Source: Planctomycetota bacterium
GTDB lineage: Bacteria > Planctomycetota > Phycisphaerae > Phycisphaerales > UBA1924
Assembly: GCA_023434205.1 (NCBI GenBank)
Contig: JAEYTB010000232.1
Span: 1-30,872 of the forward strand
Direction of reading: 5' to 3'
Length of the DNA stretch: 30,872 bases
A program made the position numbers and the translations under genes. A model generated the notes under the pieces. It saw only the letters and a program-made list of their open reading frames with translations, did no database searches and had not been told where the DNA came from. Below, in pieces: positions 23,196 to 30,706 of the stretch (position 1 is the first letter of the stretch; every line of letters starts with the position of its first letter).

Positions 23196-24368
23196 ATGTC
23201 CGCCATCGAAATCCCCCTCTCCCGCCCCGACATCACCGAGCTCGAAGAGCAGCTTGTCCTGAGCGTGCTCCGCTCAGGACGCCTCGCCCTGGGCCCCGTG
23301 ACCGAGCAGTTCGAGACGCTGGTCGCCACCCGGGCCGACTGCCGCTACGGCGTCGCCGTGTCCTCCGGCACCTGCGGCCTTCACCTGGCCCTGCTCGCGC
23401 TCAACATCCGCCCGGGCGACGAGATCATCACCACGCCCTTCTCCTTCATCGCCTCTTCCAACGTCATCCTGATGGTCGGCGCCAAGCCCGTGTTCGTGGA
23501 CATCTGCCCCAAGAGCCTCAACATGGACCCCCGCGCCCTTGAGGCCGCCATCACGCCCAAGACCCGCGCCATCCTCGCGGTCGAGACCTTCGGCAACCCG
23601 ATGCACATGGACACGTACGCCGCGATCGCCGCGCGTCACGAGATCCCGCTGATCGAGGACTGCTGCGAGGCCCTGGGCGCCACCCACAAGGGCCGCCCCG
23701 CCGGCCACTTCGGCCGCGTGGGCGTCTTCGGCTTCTACCCCAACAAGCAGATTACCACCGGCGAGGGCGGCATGATCGTCACCGACGACCAGCGCCTCGC
23801 CGAGATGTGCCGCTCCCTCCGCAACCAGGGCCGCGCCCTGGGCTTCCGCCAGGAGGCCGGCGGCGCCCCCAAGGGTTCCTGGCTCCACCACGAGCGCCTG
23901 GGTTACAACTACCGCATGAGCGAGGTCTCCGCGGCGATCGGCGTCGCCCAGATGCGCCGCCTCGACGAGATCGTCGAGAAACGCCAGAAGGTCGCCCAGA
24001 TGTACATGGACCGCCTGGGCGGCCACTCCCACCTCATCCTGCCCACCATCGACCCCAACTCCGAGATGAGCTGGTTCGTCTACGTCGTCCGCCTTGAGCC
24101 CAGCTACACCGGCGAGGAGCGCGACCGCATCATCCGCGGCATGCGCGCCAACGACATCGGCGCGAGCGACTACTTCCCCTGCATCCACCTCCAGCCCTTC
24201 TACCAGGACCAGTTCGGCTTCCGCCCCGGCATGTTCCCCATCGCCGAGTCGGTCTCGCAGCGCACCATCGCGCTGCCCTTCTTCAACGACATGACCGCGC
24301 GCCAGGTGGACGCCGTGGCGTCCACGCTTGAACTGCTCATCAAGAAGGAAAACCTGACGCGGGCGTGA
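23196..24368 (+). CDS. DegT/DnrJ/EryC1/StrS-family PLP aminotransferase
   Basis: 390 aa. The start at 23196 is preferred over the in-frame ATG at 23178 because TACGCT lies 6 nt upstream of it and no Shine-Dalgarno is present. Family motifs: RSGRLALGPVTEQFE, VSSGTCGLHLALLALNIRPG, DEIITTPFSFIASSNVILM, IEDCCEALGA, and FYPNKQITTGEGGMIVTDD with the PLP Lys184. It also has LGYNYRMSEVSAAIGVAQM and SDYFPCIHLQPFY. The family transfers amino groups to sugar-nucleotide ketones for cell-surface polysaccharides. It stands 129 bp after dnaA with no sugar-nucleotide genes nearby, so the substrate cannot be named. Confidence 0.92.
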   Translation: MSAIEIPLSRPDITELEEQLVLSVLRSGRLALGPVTEQFETLVATRADCRYGVAVSSGTCGLHLALLALNIRPGDEIITTPFSFIASSNVILMVGAKPVFVDICPKSLNMDPRALEAAITPKTRAILAVETFGNPMHMDTYAAIAARHEIPLIEDCCEALGATHKGRPAGHFGRVGVFGFYPNKQITTGEGGMIVTDDQRLAEMCRSLRNQGRALGFRQEAGGAPKGSWLHHERLGYNYRMSEVSAAIGVAQMRRLDEIVEKRQKVAQMYMDRLGGHSHLILPTIDPNSEMSWFVYVVRLEPSYTGEERDRIIRGMRANDIGASDYFPCIHLQPFYQDQFGFRPGMFPIAESVSQRTIALPFFNDMTARQVDAVASTLELLIKKENLTRA

Positions 24369-24383
24369 GGGCGGTTCGCGGGG

Positions 24384-26432
24384 CTACGCCGCCCTGGTCC
24401 CCATCACAAAGTTCCGCGTCATATCGCTGAACGTCAGCGTCGCGTACCCGTTTGCGTCCTCCTCCGCCGTCCCCGACACGCCCCACGGGTTGCGCACCAC
24501 GTACCGCCCCACGCCGTCGACCAGCTCCACCCGCACCAGCGTGTACGCGTGCCCGCCCACCAGGCTCGGCGGGTTCACCACCGTCGCCAGCGTCACGGCC
24601 CAGCCCTTGTCCAGTGCCGTGGACATAAGCCCGAAGAACGCGCTCTCGCTGGTCCCCATCCAGAAGTCCACCGACGCCACCCCCAGCGCCGTGTACGCCT
24701 CGCTCATCCAGCCCGACGCGATCGACGCGTACTTGTTCTCGCCCTCGCGGAAGTACGCGAACGCCTTCTCCATCACCGGCGCCCACACCGAGCCAAGCTC
24801 GCCCGGGTGCGCGTACCCGTACCCGCCGTACGGCCCCGACGGCACCTCGTTCGACACGCGCACATACACCGGGTAGCTGCCCTCGTAGTACCGCACGGCG
24901 TACGTCCCGTCCCCCAGGTCCACCGCCGAGTTCAGCAGCACCCCGGGGCTGTGCTCCGCGAACGCCGCGAGCGACGCCAGGAAGTAGCAGTCGCCCACGC
25001 CGCCCTGGTTCACATCCGCCATCACGGGCCCCGCCCCGAACAGCGAGGCGTTCAGCGTCTGCACGGGCCCCGAATCGCCGGGGTTCGGCAGGCTCGCGCC
25101 CAGGGCCTTGCTCACCCCGCCCGCGTACCCGCTCACCCGGTTGACGACGCCCGTCCCGCTGAAGGCGTCCGTGCTGTCGATCCACACCCGCACATCCTGC
25201 CCGGCGCTCGTCACGCTCGTGGGCGCGTTGTTGATGCCCACGATCGTCGTCCGCACCGTCACCGACGACGCGACCGTGATCGAGGCGCTCCCGGCCCGGT
25301 CGTACACGAACAGCGACTGCGGCGCCGCCAGCGTCCCCAGCGCGACCCCCCCCGACATCAGCGTGAGCAGCCCCCCGTTCTGAGAGATCGACACGCTCTC
25401 CCCCACCCCCGTCAGCGTGATGACGGCCTCGCTCCCGTACCGCGTCTGCACCGACATCCCCTGCGTGATATTGGGCCCAGTCAGCAGCCCGGCCATCGAC
25501 GTCTCCAGGCCCATCACCGCCGCGCTGCTGCTCACCGCCGCGTTGCCCGCCACCACCCGGTACACGTACCCCGTCCCCGGCGTGAGCCCGCTGTCCTCAT
25601 ACCCCCGCGCGAAGCGGTCCAGCACCGCGACCGTCTGGAACGGGCCCTGCTCGCCCGTCGCCCTCGACACCGTGTACGTCACCGTCGCGGGGTCCAGCCC
25701 CGTCCACGACAGTGACACCGACGTCTCTGAAGCCAGCGCCGTCACCGAAGGCGTGCGGAGCTGCACTGCCACCGCCGCGCTCGCGGACGCCTGCGACACG
25801 TTCGCCGCCCCCATCGCGACCACTCGGTACGAGTACACCGCGCCCGAGACTGCCGACACGTCCAGGTACGCCGCCGCTGCACCGCCCTCCACCTTCGCGT
25901 GCAGCCTGTGCGCCCCTCCGTTCACCGACCGCATGATCAGGTAGCTGGTGTTCGCCGGCTCGTTGTCCGTCCACGTCACCTGCACGCCCGACAGCCCCGC
26001 CGTCGCCGTGATGTTGGTCGCCGCGGCCATCGGCGTGAGCACCTGCGCACGTGTCGATGACGCCGACACCCCCGCCGCGTTGAACGCCCGCACCTCATAC
26101 TGGTAGAGCCTGTTCCCCTGCACCGGTGTCTGGAAGCTGAGCTGGTCCGGCGAGCCGATGCTGGCGATCGTCGCCATGGCCCCGCCGTCCACCGACCGCA
26201 GCACCTGGTACCCCCCCGCCCGGATGGACGCCTCCCAGTTCAGCGTCACCATCCCTGGTGAGGCCAGCACCGCGCTCAGCCCTTGCGGAGCCGCGGGCGC
26301 CGTCGTCACACCCACCCCCGACAGCAGCGTCCGGCTCTCCAACGCCTCAAACGGCGTCGCCGACCAGCCGCGCCACAGGGCACGCCCGCCGACCATCACC
26401 AACGCCTGGGCCGCTCGCATCGTCTGCTTCAC
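24384..26432 (-). CDS. Calpain-family (C2) cysteine protease with fibronectin-III-like repeats
   Basis: 682 aa from the GTG at 26432, which has GGAGG at 8 nt. The N-terminus carries the planctomycete motif FEALESRTLLSG (about 24-36) common to large exported proteins of the phylum. Three fibronectin-III-like repeats follow (about 45-325: VTLNWEASIRAGGYQVLRS, then VQVTWTDNEPANTSYLIMRS, then VSLSWTGLDPATVTYTVSR). The C-terminal protease has Cys482 (GDCYFLASLAAFAE), His628 (GGHAYTLVRV) and Asn648 (VRNPWG), the complete calpain triad. The protein is probably exported and cell-surface or extracellular. Its target is unknown; calcium-binding domains are not evident. The GTG region contains a palindrome (see findings). 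Confidence 0.93.
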   Translation of the reverse strand: MKQTMRAAQALVMVGGRALWRGWSATPFEALESRTLLSGVGVTTAPAAPQGLSAVLASPGMVTLNWEASIRAGGYQVLRSVDGGAMATIASIGSPDQLSFQTPVQGNRLYQYEVRAFNAAGVSASSTRAQVLTPMAAATNITATAGLSGVQVTWTDNEPANTSYLIMRSVNGGAHRLHAKVEGGAAAAYLDVSAVSGAVYSYRVVAMGAANVSQASASAAVAVQLRTPSVTALASETSVSLSWTGLDPATVTYTVSRATGEQGPFQTVAVLDRFARGYEDSGLTPGTGYVYRVVAGNAAVSSSAAVMGLETSMAGLLTGPNITQGMSVQTRYGSEAVITLTGVGESVSISQNGGLLTLMSGGVALGTLAAPQSLFVYDRAGSASITVASSVTVRTTIVGINNAPTSVTSAGQDVRVWIDSTDAFSGTGVVNRVSGYAGGVSKALGASLPNPGDSGPVQTLNASLFGAGPVMADVNQGGVGDCYFLASLAAFAEHSPGVLLNSAVDLGDGTYAVRYYEGSYPVYVRVSNEVPSGPYGGYGYAHPGELGSVWAPVMEKAFAYFREGENKYASIASGWMSEAYTALGVASVDFWMGTSESAFFGLMSTALDKGWAVTLATVVNPPSLVGGHAYTLVRVELVDGVGRYVVRNPWGVSGTAEEDANGYATLTFSDMTRNFVMGTRAA

Positions 26433-26557
26433 AGGAGGTTCCTCCGCACCTCCAATGTCCGTTTCCCACCCCCGGCAACGCCACCAAACCCCCTCCCAAC
26501 CCCTTGCCGGGGCCCGCCTTGCCCACCCATCCTGCCCAGCCGCGCCAGACCGACCCC

Positions 26558-26586
26558 TTGCCAGACGCCCCCTGCCGGCCAATACT
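26558..26586 (+). promoter_or_regulatory. Candidate promoter for rpmB
   Basis: TTGCCA (26558-26563) and AATACT (26581-26586) are separated by 17 bp, a good match to spacing and a fair match to the consensus hexamers. It lies about 45 nt before the L28 start in an otherwise GC-rich region between divergent genes. Confidence 0.5.
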
Positions 26587-26589
26587 TCA

Positions 26590-26614
26590 GGCCCTGCCCA
26601 CTCCCGGGCAGGCC
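26590..26614 (+). promoter_or_regulatory. Hairpin in the rpmB leader
   Basis: CCTGCCC (26593-26599) pairs with GGGCAGG (26606-26612), extended by two more pairs across a bulged C. TTTT at 26618-26621 follows, close to the TGAGG ribosome site. The geometry could allow attenuation or binding of L28 to its own leader. Confidence 0.4.
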
Positions 26615-26632
26615 AGCTTTTGAGGTGTGGTG

Positions 26633-26911
26633 ATGCCCTACGTCTGTGCAATGACCGGTAAGAAGACCTCCCGCGGCATGAAGCGCGCCTGGCGCGGCCA
26701 GGCCGTCTCCAAGGGCGGCTTCGGCCTCAAGCCCACCGGCATCACCCGCCGCACCTTCAAGCCCAACCTCCAGACCCTCACCGCGCTGGTCGACGGCGTC
26801 CCCCAGCGCGTCAAGGTCTCCACCAAGGCCATCCGCACCGGCCTGGTCGTCAAGCCCCTCAAGCGCAAGTACGGCTACACCCGCCAGCAGAAGGCCGCCG
26901 CGGGCCACTGA
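26633..26911 (+). CDS. rpmB: 50S ribosomal protein L28
   Basis: 92 aa, normal for L28. The start at 26633 gives MPYVCAMTGKKTSRG, matching the VC..TGK N-terminus of the family; TGAGG lies 7 nt upstream. Further motifs are ITRRTFKPNLQTL (family TKRRF.PNLQ) and RVKVSTKAIRTG (family R..VSTKALR). It has a promoter, a leader hairpin and a terminator of its own; rpmG is not adjacent. Confidence 0.95.
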   Translation: MPYVCAMTGKKTSRGMKRAWRGQAVSKGGFGLKPTGITRRTFKPNLQTLTALVDGVPQRVKVSTKAIRTGLVVKPLKRKYGYTRQQKAAAGH

Positions 26912-26937
26912 GCCAGCATCCAACGCACGACCCAAAG

Positions 26938-26960
26938 GGCGGCCCACGGCCGCCTTTTTT
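26938..26960 (+). terminator. Intrinsic terminator of rpmB
   Basis: GGCGGCC (26938-26944), CAC loop, GGCCGCC (26948-26954), then TTTTTT (26955-26960): a textbook seven-pair terminator about 26 nt after the L28 stop. Confidence 0.9.
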
Positions 26961-26975
26961 CATGCTCCAAACTCC

Positions 26976-27059
26976 CGCGCCGTGCGATATCGATCACCAA
27001 GTGCCTGTTTCGTGATCGATATCCGGCGCGGATATCGATCATCTTCAGCGTCTGTTTGG
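26976..27059. repeat. GATATCGATCA inverted and direct repeat element
   Basis: GATATCGATCAC (26986-26997) and GTGATCGATATC (27012-27023) are perfect 12-bp inverted repeats with a 14-nt loop. Outside a 3-nt bulge, CGCGCCG (26976-26982) pairs with CGGCGCG (27024-27030), giving a 19-pair stem. A third copy, GATATCGATCA (27031-27041), follows directly. Copies one and three are each followed after 9-11 nt by CTGTTT, so a unit of about 25-27 bp is repeated 45 bp apart. The element lies between convergent genes. A REP-like element, binding site or bidirectional terminator are the main options. Confidence 0.7.
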
Positions 27060-27073
27060 TTCGTCGCCCAGGC

Positions 27074-27517
27074 CTAGCCCTCCGGCACGATCGAAATCTT
27101 CCCGTCCCGTTCCAGCACCGCGTACCGCACCTGCTCCAGCCGCTCCAGCCCGTGCCCCTGCCGCGCCGCCTCCATGATGTCGTCCTCGTCGATCCGCTCC
27201 TTGTCCATCCGGTCCTTCAGCAGGGCGCCCCGCTCCACGATCACCATCGGCACCCCCTCGATCACCCGCTCCGCCCCGCGGCTCTTCTGCTTCACGACCG
27301 ACAGCACCACGTTGATCGCCACGAACGTGAGCACCAGCAACGCCGAGTGGGTCAGCGAATGGTCGTCGTCCACCAGCGCTTCCTGCACCGTCTCGCTCAC
27401 GACCAGCAGCAGCAGCAGATCAAACGGCGTCGCCTCGCCCAGCGTCCGCTTCCCCGACAGCCGGAAGACCACCAGCAGGAACGCGTACAGCACCACCACG
27501 CGGATCACCGCATCCAT
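27074..27517 (-). CDS. DUF421 (YetF/YcaP-family) membrane protein
   Basis: 147 aa. Two to three hydrophobic helices are visible at about 3-18 (AVIRVVVLYAFLLVVF), 33-45 (DLLLLLVVSETVQEAL) and 57-75 (ALLVLTFVAINVVLSVV). A small cytoplasmic domain with the DUF421 signature follows (about 80-147: IEGVPMVIVERGALLKDRMD, then ERIDEDDIMEAARQGHG). FRLSGKRTLGEATPFDLLLL is the typical N-terminal family segment. The family is common in bacteria, and its role is not firmly established. The ATG has AAGGGG upstream. It is 12 nt downstream of the next gene on the same strand, so the two are co-transcribed. Confidence 0.88.
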   Translation of the reverse strand: MDAVIRVVVLYAFLLVVFRLSGKRTLGEATPFDLLLLLVVSETVQEALVDDDHSLTHSALLVLTFVAINVVLSVVKQKSRGAERVIEGVPMVIVERGALLKDRMDKERIDEDDIMEAARQGHGLERLEQVRYAVLERDGKISIVPEG

Positions 27518-27529
27518 AACCCATCCCCT

Positions 27530-28027
27530 TCAGGGCAGGCAGAACTGCTCGAACCGCAGCGCGCCCGCCCCTCCCGCCCCCGACGACAGCGACCCCTTCA
27601 GCGTCCCCACCTTCTCCACCTTCGCCCACAGGCTTACCTCCACCGGCTCTCCCGCCCGCGCCGGCCTGAACCACAACTCCACCGCCCCCGGGCGCGACCG
27701 CTGCTCCGCCGGTTCGGGCACCACGCGCTCAAGCTCCACGTGCGCGAGGTAGCCCTCTCCCACCTCCAGCAGCACCGCCCCGCCGCCGAGGGTCTCCACT
27801 GTCACCCGCAGTTCGATCCGGTCCTGGAACCGCACCACGCGGTCATACTTCAGCGTGAGGCCTTCGGCGTGCAGCGTCCGCCGGCTCAGGGGCCCCTTCC
27901 CAAACGCCCCCGCCATCGAGGCCCCCAGGATCAGCGCCGTCACGACCCACGCCGCCCGCTGGAGCTTCCACTCCCGCCGCTGCTGCGCGGCGTGCCCCTG
28001 CCCGGCGTGCTCGAGCTGGCGTTCCAT
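27530..28027 (-). CDS. Membrane-anchored hypothetical protein
   Basis: 165 aa from the ATG at 28027; an in-frame TTG at 28057 would add ten residues. The N-terminal part is basic and cytoplasmic (about 1-22). One membrane span follows (about 25-43, AAWVVTALILGASMAGAFG). The rest is a beta-rich exported domain with regular alternation (TLKYDRVVRFQDRIELRVTV, then VELWFRPARAGEPVEVSLW). No family is recognised. It is the first gene of a two-gene unit with the DUF421 protein and is divergent from mcsA. Confidence 0.7.
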   Translation of the reverse strand: MERQLEHAGQGHAAQQRREWKLQRAAWVVTALILGASMAGAFGKGPLSRRTLHAEGLTLKYDRVVRFQDRIELRVTVETLGGGAVLLEVGEGYLAHVELERVVPEPAEQRSRPGAVELWFRPARAGEPVEVSLWAKVEKVGTLKGSLSSGAGGAGALRFEQFCLP

Positions 28028-28135
28028 CAGACCCCCATCCGGGGACGCCGGCCGCAAGCCCGTCTAAACCCGCGTTCAATCCATGCTTGCCCCGGCTGGG
28101 ATTCGCGCCGCCCGCCCTTCTAAACTCCCCCCGGC

Positions 28136-28702
28136 ATGAAGAAGTGCGACCAGTGCGACAGCGAGGCGACCGTCCACGAGGTGACCGTGCGCAACGGCGT
28201 CAAAATCGAACGCCACCTCTGCGAGTCCTGCGCCGCCGCCCAGGGCATCGCCACCCAGGCCACCAGCCCCCTCAACGAGATCATCAAGCATTACGTGCTC
28301 TCCCACGGCCTCACCCCCAGCGCCCCCGTCACCGGCCGCGCCAGCGCCTGCCCCACCTGCAAGACCACCTTCAACGAGTTCCGCCAGCACGGCCTGCTCG
28401 GCTGCCCCGACTGCTACCGCGCCTTCGAGTCCCAGCTCGGCCCTCTCCTTGAACGCGCCCATGACGGCGGCGTCAAGCACGCCGGCAAGCTCCCCAAGCG
28501 GCTCATGGGCGTCACGACCACTCCCCAGCCCGCGCCCGCCCGCCCGGCCGTCACCCTTGACGACCGCGAGGCACGCCTCCGCAAGATCCGCCGCCAGCTC
28601 CAGAGCGCCATCGCCGCGGAAAAGTACGAAGAGGCCGCCAAGCTCCGCGACGAGCTCAAGAAAATCAGCGAGCCCGGCACCGGCACCCCCGGCCCCGCCT
28701 AG
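28136..28702 (+). CDS. mcsA: McsA-like zinc-finger/UVR-motif adaptor of protein-arginine kinase
   Basis: 188 aa, the usual McsA length. Four CxxC pairs are visible: Cys4/7, Cys29/32, Cys72/75 and Cys90/93, forming two zinc-binding units. A C-terminal UvrB/UvrC-interaction motif follows (about 143-178, RLRKIRRQLQSAIAAEKYEE, then AAKLRDELKKI). McsA activates the arginine kinase McsB, encoded 9 nt downstream. TAAACT lies 9 nt before the ATG and no Shine-Dalgarno is present. In Firmicutes the pair is in the ctsR-mcsA-mcsB-clpC operon; neither ctsR nor clpC is adjacent here. Confidence 0.92.
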   Translation: MKKCDQCDSEATVHEVTVRNGVKIERHLCESCAAAQGIATQATSPLNEIIKHYVLSHGLTPSAPVTGRASACPTCKTTFNEFRQHGLLGCPDCYRAFESQLGPLLERAHDGGVKHAGKLPKRLMGVTTTPQPAPARPAVTLDDREARLRKIRRQLQSAIAAEKYEEAAKLRDELKKISEPGTGTPGPA

Positions 28703-28711
28703 GACCCGCCC

Positions 28712-29824
28712 ATGACCGGCCCTTACTACGACCCCAAAAGGCCCATCCCCGCCTTCGACACCACCACCGAGTGGCTCCGCGGCGAGGGCGAACACTTCGA
28801 CGTCGTCCTCTCCTCCCGCGTCCGCCTCGCCCGCAACCTCGCCGGCGTCCCCTTCGCCGCGAAGGCTTCCAAGCGCGACCGCCTCGCCACCCTCGACGCC
28901 TGCCGCAACCAGATCCTCCGCGCCTCCATTTCCGAGCGCATCGTCTGGGTCGACCTGCACGACGCCCCGCTCCTGGACCGCTCCCTCCTCGTCGAGCGGC
29001 ACCTCATCTCTAAGCAGCACAGCAAGGGCAAGCCCGGCAGCGGCTCCCCCGGCGAAGACCCCCGCGCCGTCGCCGTCTCCATCCCCGACGAACGCCTTGC
29101 CATCATGATCAACGAGGAGGACCACCTCCGCATCCAGGGCATCCGCAGCGGGCTCGCCCTTTCCGCCGCGTGGCGCGACGTCGACCAGGTCGATGACAAG
29201 CTCGAGTCCGGCCTCGACTACGCCTTCTCCCCGCGCTTCGGATACCTCACCGCCTGCCCCACCAACGTCGGCACCGGCCTGCGCATGAGCGTCATGCTCC
29301 ACCTCCCCGGCCTGCGCCTCACCGGCGAGATCGACAAGGTCAAACGCGCCGCCGAGGGCATGAACCTCGCCGTCCGCGGCTTCTACGGCGAGGGCTCCGA
29401 CGCCGTGGGCGACCTCTTCCAGGTCTCCAACCAGACCACCCTCGGCAAGACCGAGGCCACCATCCTCCACGACCTCGAGAACCAGATCATCCCCCGCGTC
29501 GTCGAGTACGAGCGCGAGTCCCGACGCGACCTGCTCAGCAAGCGCCGCAACGTGATCGAGGACTCCGTCTGGCGCGCCTGGGGCCTGCTCACCTCCGCCC
29601 GTCTCCTCACGACCGAAGAAGCGATGCAGGCACTCAGCCTCGCGCGCCTGGGCTGCCTGCTCGGCATCCTCAAGCAGGCCGACCAGAAGCTCATCAACCA
29701 GCTCATGCTCCTCGTACAGCCCGCCCACCTCCAGCGCGTCCTCGGCCGCGACCTCGACCAGGACCACCGCCGCTTCGCCCGCGCCAGCCTCGTCCGAGGC
29801 CGCCTCGACCCCAAGTCGCTCTAA
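28712..29824 (+). CDS. mcsB: Protein-arginine kinase McsB
   Basis: 370 aa, the normal length. It phosphorylates arginine residues of proteins, which in Firmicutes marks them for ClpCP degradation. Phosphagen-kinase fold motifs are visible: VVLSSRVRLARNL, INEEDHLRIQ, LTACPTNVGTGLRMSVMLHL (Cys182 aligns with the conserved reactive-site Cys) and VRGFYGEGSDAVGDLFQVSN. Near the C-terminus the allosteric phosphoarginine-binding motif RDxxRA of Firmicute McsB reads RRFARA here (codons near 29778), so the Asp is replaced by Arg. AGGA precedes the ATG by 7 nt. Confidence 0.95.
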   Translation: MTGPYYDPKRPIPAFDTTTEWLRGEGEHFDVVLSSRVRLARNLAGVPFAAKASKRDRLATLDACRNQILRASISERIVWVDLHDAPLLDRSLLVERHLISKQHSKGKPGSGSPGEDPRAVAVSIPDERLAIMINEEDHLRIQGIRSGLALSAAWRDVDQVDDKLESGLDYAFSPRFGYLTACPTNVGTGLRMSVMLHLPGLRLTGEIDKVKRAAEGMNLAVRGFYGEGSDAVGDLFQVSNQTTLGKTEATILHDLENQIIPRVVEYERESRRDLLSKRRNVIEDSVWRAWGLLTSARLLTTEEAMQALSLARLGCLLGILKQADQKLINQLMLLVQPAHLQRVLGRDLDQDHRRFARASLVRGRLDPKSL

Positions 29825-29827
29825 CAC

Positions 29828-29880
29828 TCCTCCCCCGGCTCTGCGGGGGAGGTGCCGAGGCTCTGCGAGGCGGAGGGGGC
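29828..29880. repeat. REP-like palindromic sequence after mcsB
   Basis: CCTCCCCC (29829-29836) pairs with GGGGGAGG (29845-29852) around an eight-base loop, followed by GTGCCGAGGCTCTGCGAGGC and a GGAGGGGG end. This has the form of the CCTCCCCC/GGGGGAGGTGCCGAG type of dispersed palindromic repeats seen in several GC-rich genomes. It could also terminate mcsB, although no T-tract follows. Whether it is repeated in this genome cannot be seen from the window. Confidence 0.45.
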
Positions 29881-29996
29881 GCTTCATTCCTCGGCATACG
29901 CGTCCGATAATCGAAGATCCCACACAACTCGTGGCCCCCACGCAACTCAGCCGCGCTCAGCCGGTTCAATCTCCGTCCCCGAAAACGGAGCGTCAC

Positions 29997-30695
29997 ATGA
30001 AGAACCTGCTGTGCCTCGCCGCGACCCTCTCCCTGCCCGCCGCATCCCACGCGACCATCGTCTTCGACTCATTCACCGCCCCCTCCTCCACTCGCGTCGT
30101 CGTGCTGTCACACGACGCGAACGAGAGTTCCAGCACGCACGAGCTCCCCGGAGGGTTCGAGTCAGAGTCACAGAGCGGCCACGCCATTACCCTCGCCGGC
30201 ACCGACAGGCACATCACGCAGATCGAGGCCAAGATGGCGGCGCTCCGTATTTCGTTCGTGAACTCTGGCTCCGTGAGCTTCGCGACCACCCTGCGGATCT
30301 ACAGCCTCAACGCGGGGGTCCCCAGCTCGCTCCTCTGGGAGGGAACGACCGACGTCCTCACCCTCAACTTCAACAGCTCCGGCTATGTCGAGGCGCCGAT
30401 CGTCTTCACCCCCAACATGGTCCTCCCCGACTCCTTCGCCGTCGCGTTCTCGCACAGCAGCATCTCGCCAACCACCGACTGGCTCCCCGGGACCGCGGCC
30501 AAGTCTGGCTTCCCCACCCTCGGCTCCTCAAGCCCCAACTGGTTCTTCCAGGACACCGCCTCCGGCGTGTGGGACTTCTACCCCAACTCCGTCGAGCAGT
30601 CTCTCCAACTCCGCATCACCGCCATCCCCGCTCCCTCCGCCATGCTCCTGAGCCTGGCTCTCCTCGCAGGTGCCCATCGCCGCCGGGCGCGGTAA
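29997..30695 (+). CDS. PEP-CTERM-like secreted protein
   Basis: 232 aa. GGAG lies 7 nt before the ATG. A signal peptide (about 1-17, LLCLAATLSLPAASHA) precedes a beta-rich globular part with no recognised family (for example SFVNSGSVSFATTLRIYSLN and VLPDSFAVAFSHSS). The C-terminus, IPAPSAMLLSLALLAGAHRR then RAR, is a PEP-CTERM-like sorting signal: a P-A-P motif, a hydrophobic segment and a basic end, recognised by exosortase-type enzymes. The frame is open upstream to 29931 but without a site. Likely an exported surface or matrix protein of unknown function. Confidence 0.82.
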   Translation: MKNLLCLAATLSLPAASHATIVFDSFTAPSSTRVVVLSHDANESSSTHELPGGFESESQSGHAITLAGTDRHITQIEAKMAALRISFVNSGSVSFATTLRIYSLNAGVPSSLLWEGTTDVLTLNFNSSGYVEAPIVFTPNMVLPDSFAVAFSHSSISPTTDWLPGTAAKSGFPTLGSSSPNWFFQDTASGVWDFYPNSVEQSLQLRITAIPAPSAMLLSLALLAGAHRRRAR

Positions 30696-30706
30696 TCTCC
30701 GCCCCC

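Noticed and set aside
24549..25715. 388-codon plus-strand frame opposite the calpain gene.
   Set aside because: The translation is His/Arg/Pro-rich with no domain, while the minus strand has a full calpain triad and a good ribosome site.
28076..29941. 621-codon minus-strand frame opposite mcsAB.
   Set aside because: Gly/Ala/Glu-rich antisense shadow; the plus strand encodes unmistakable McsA and McsB.
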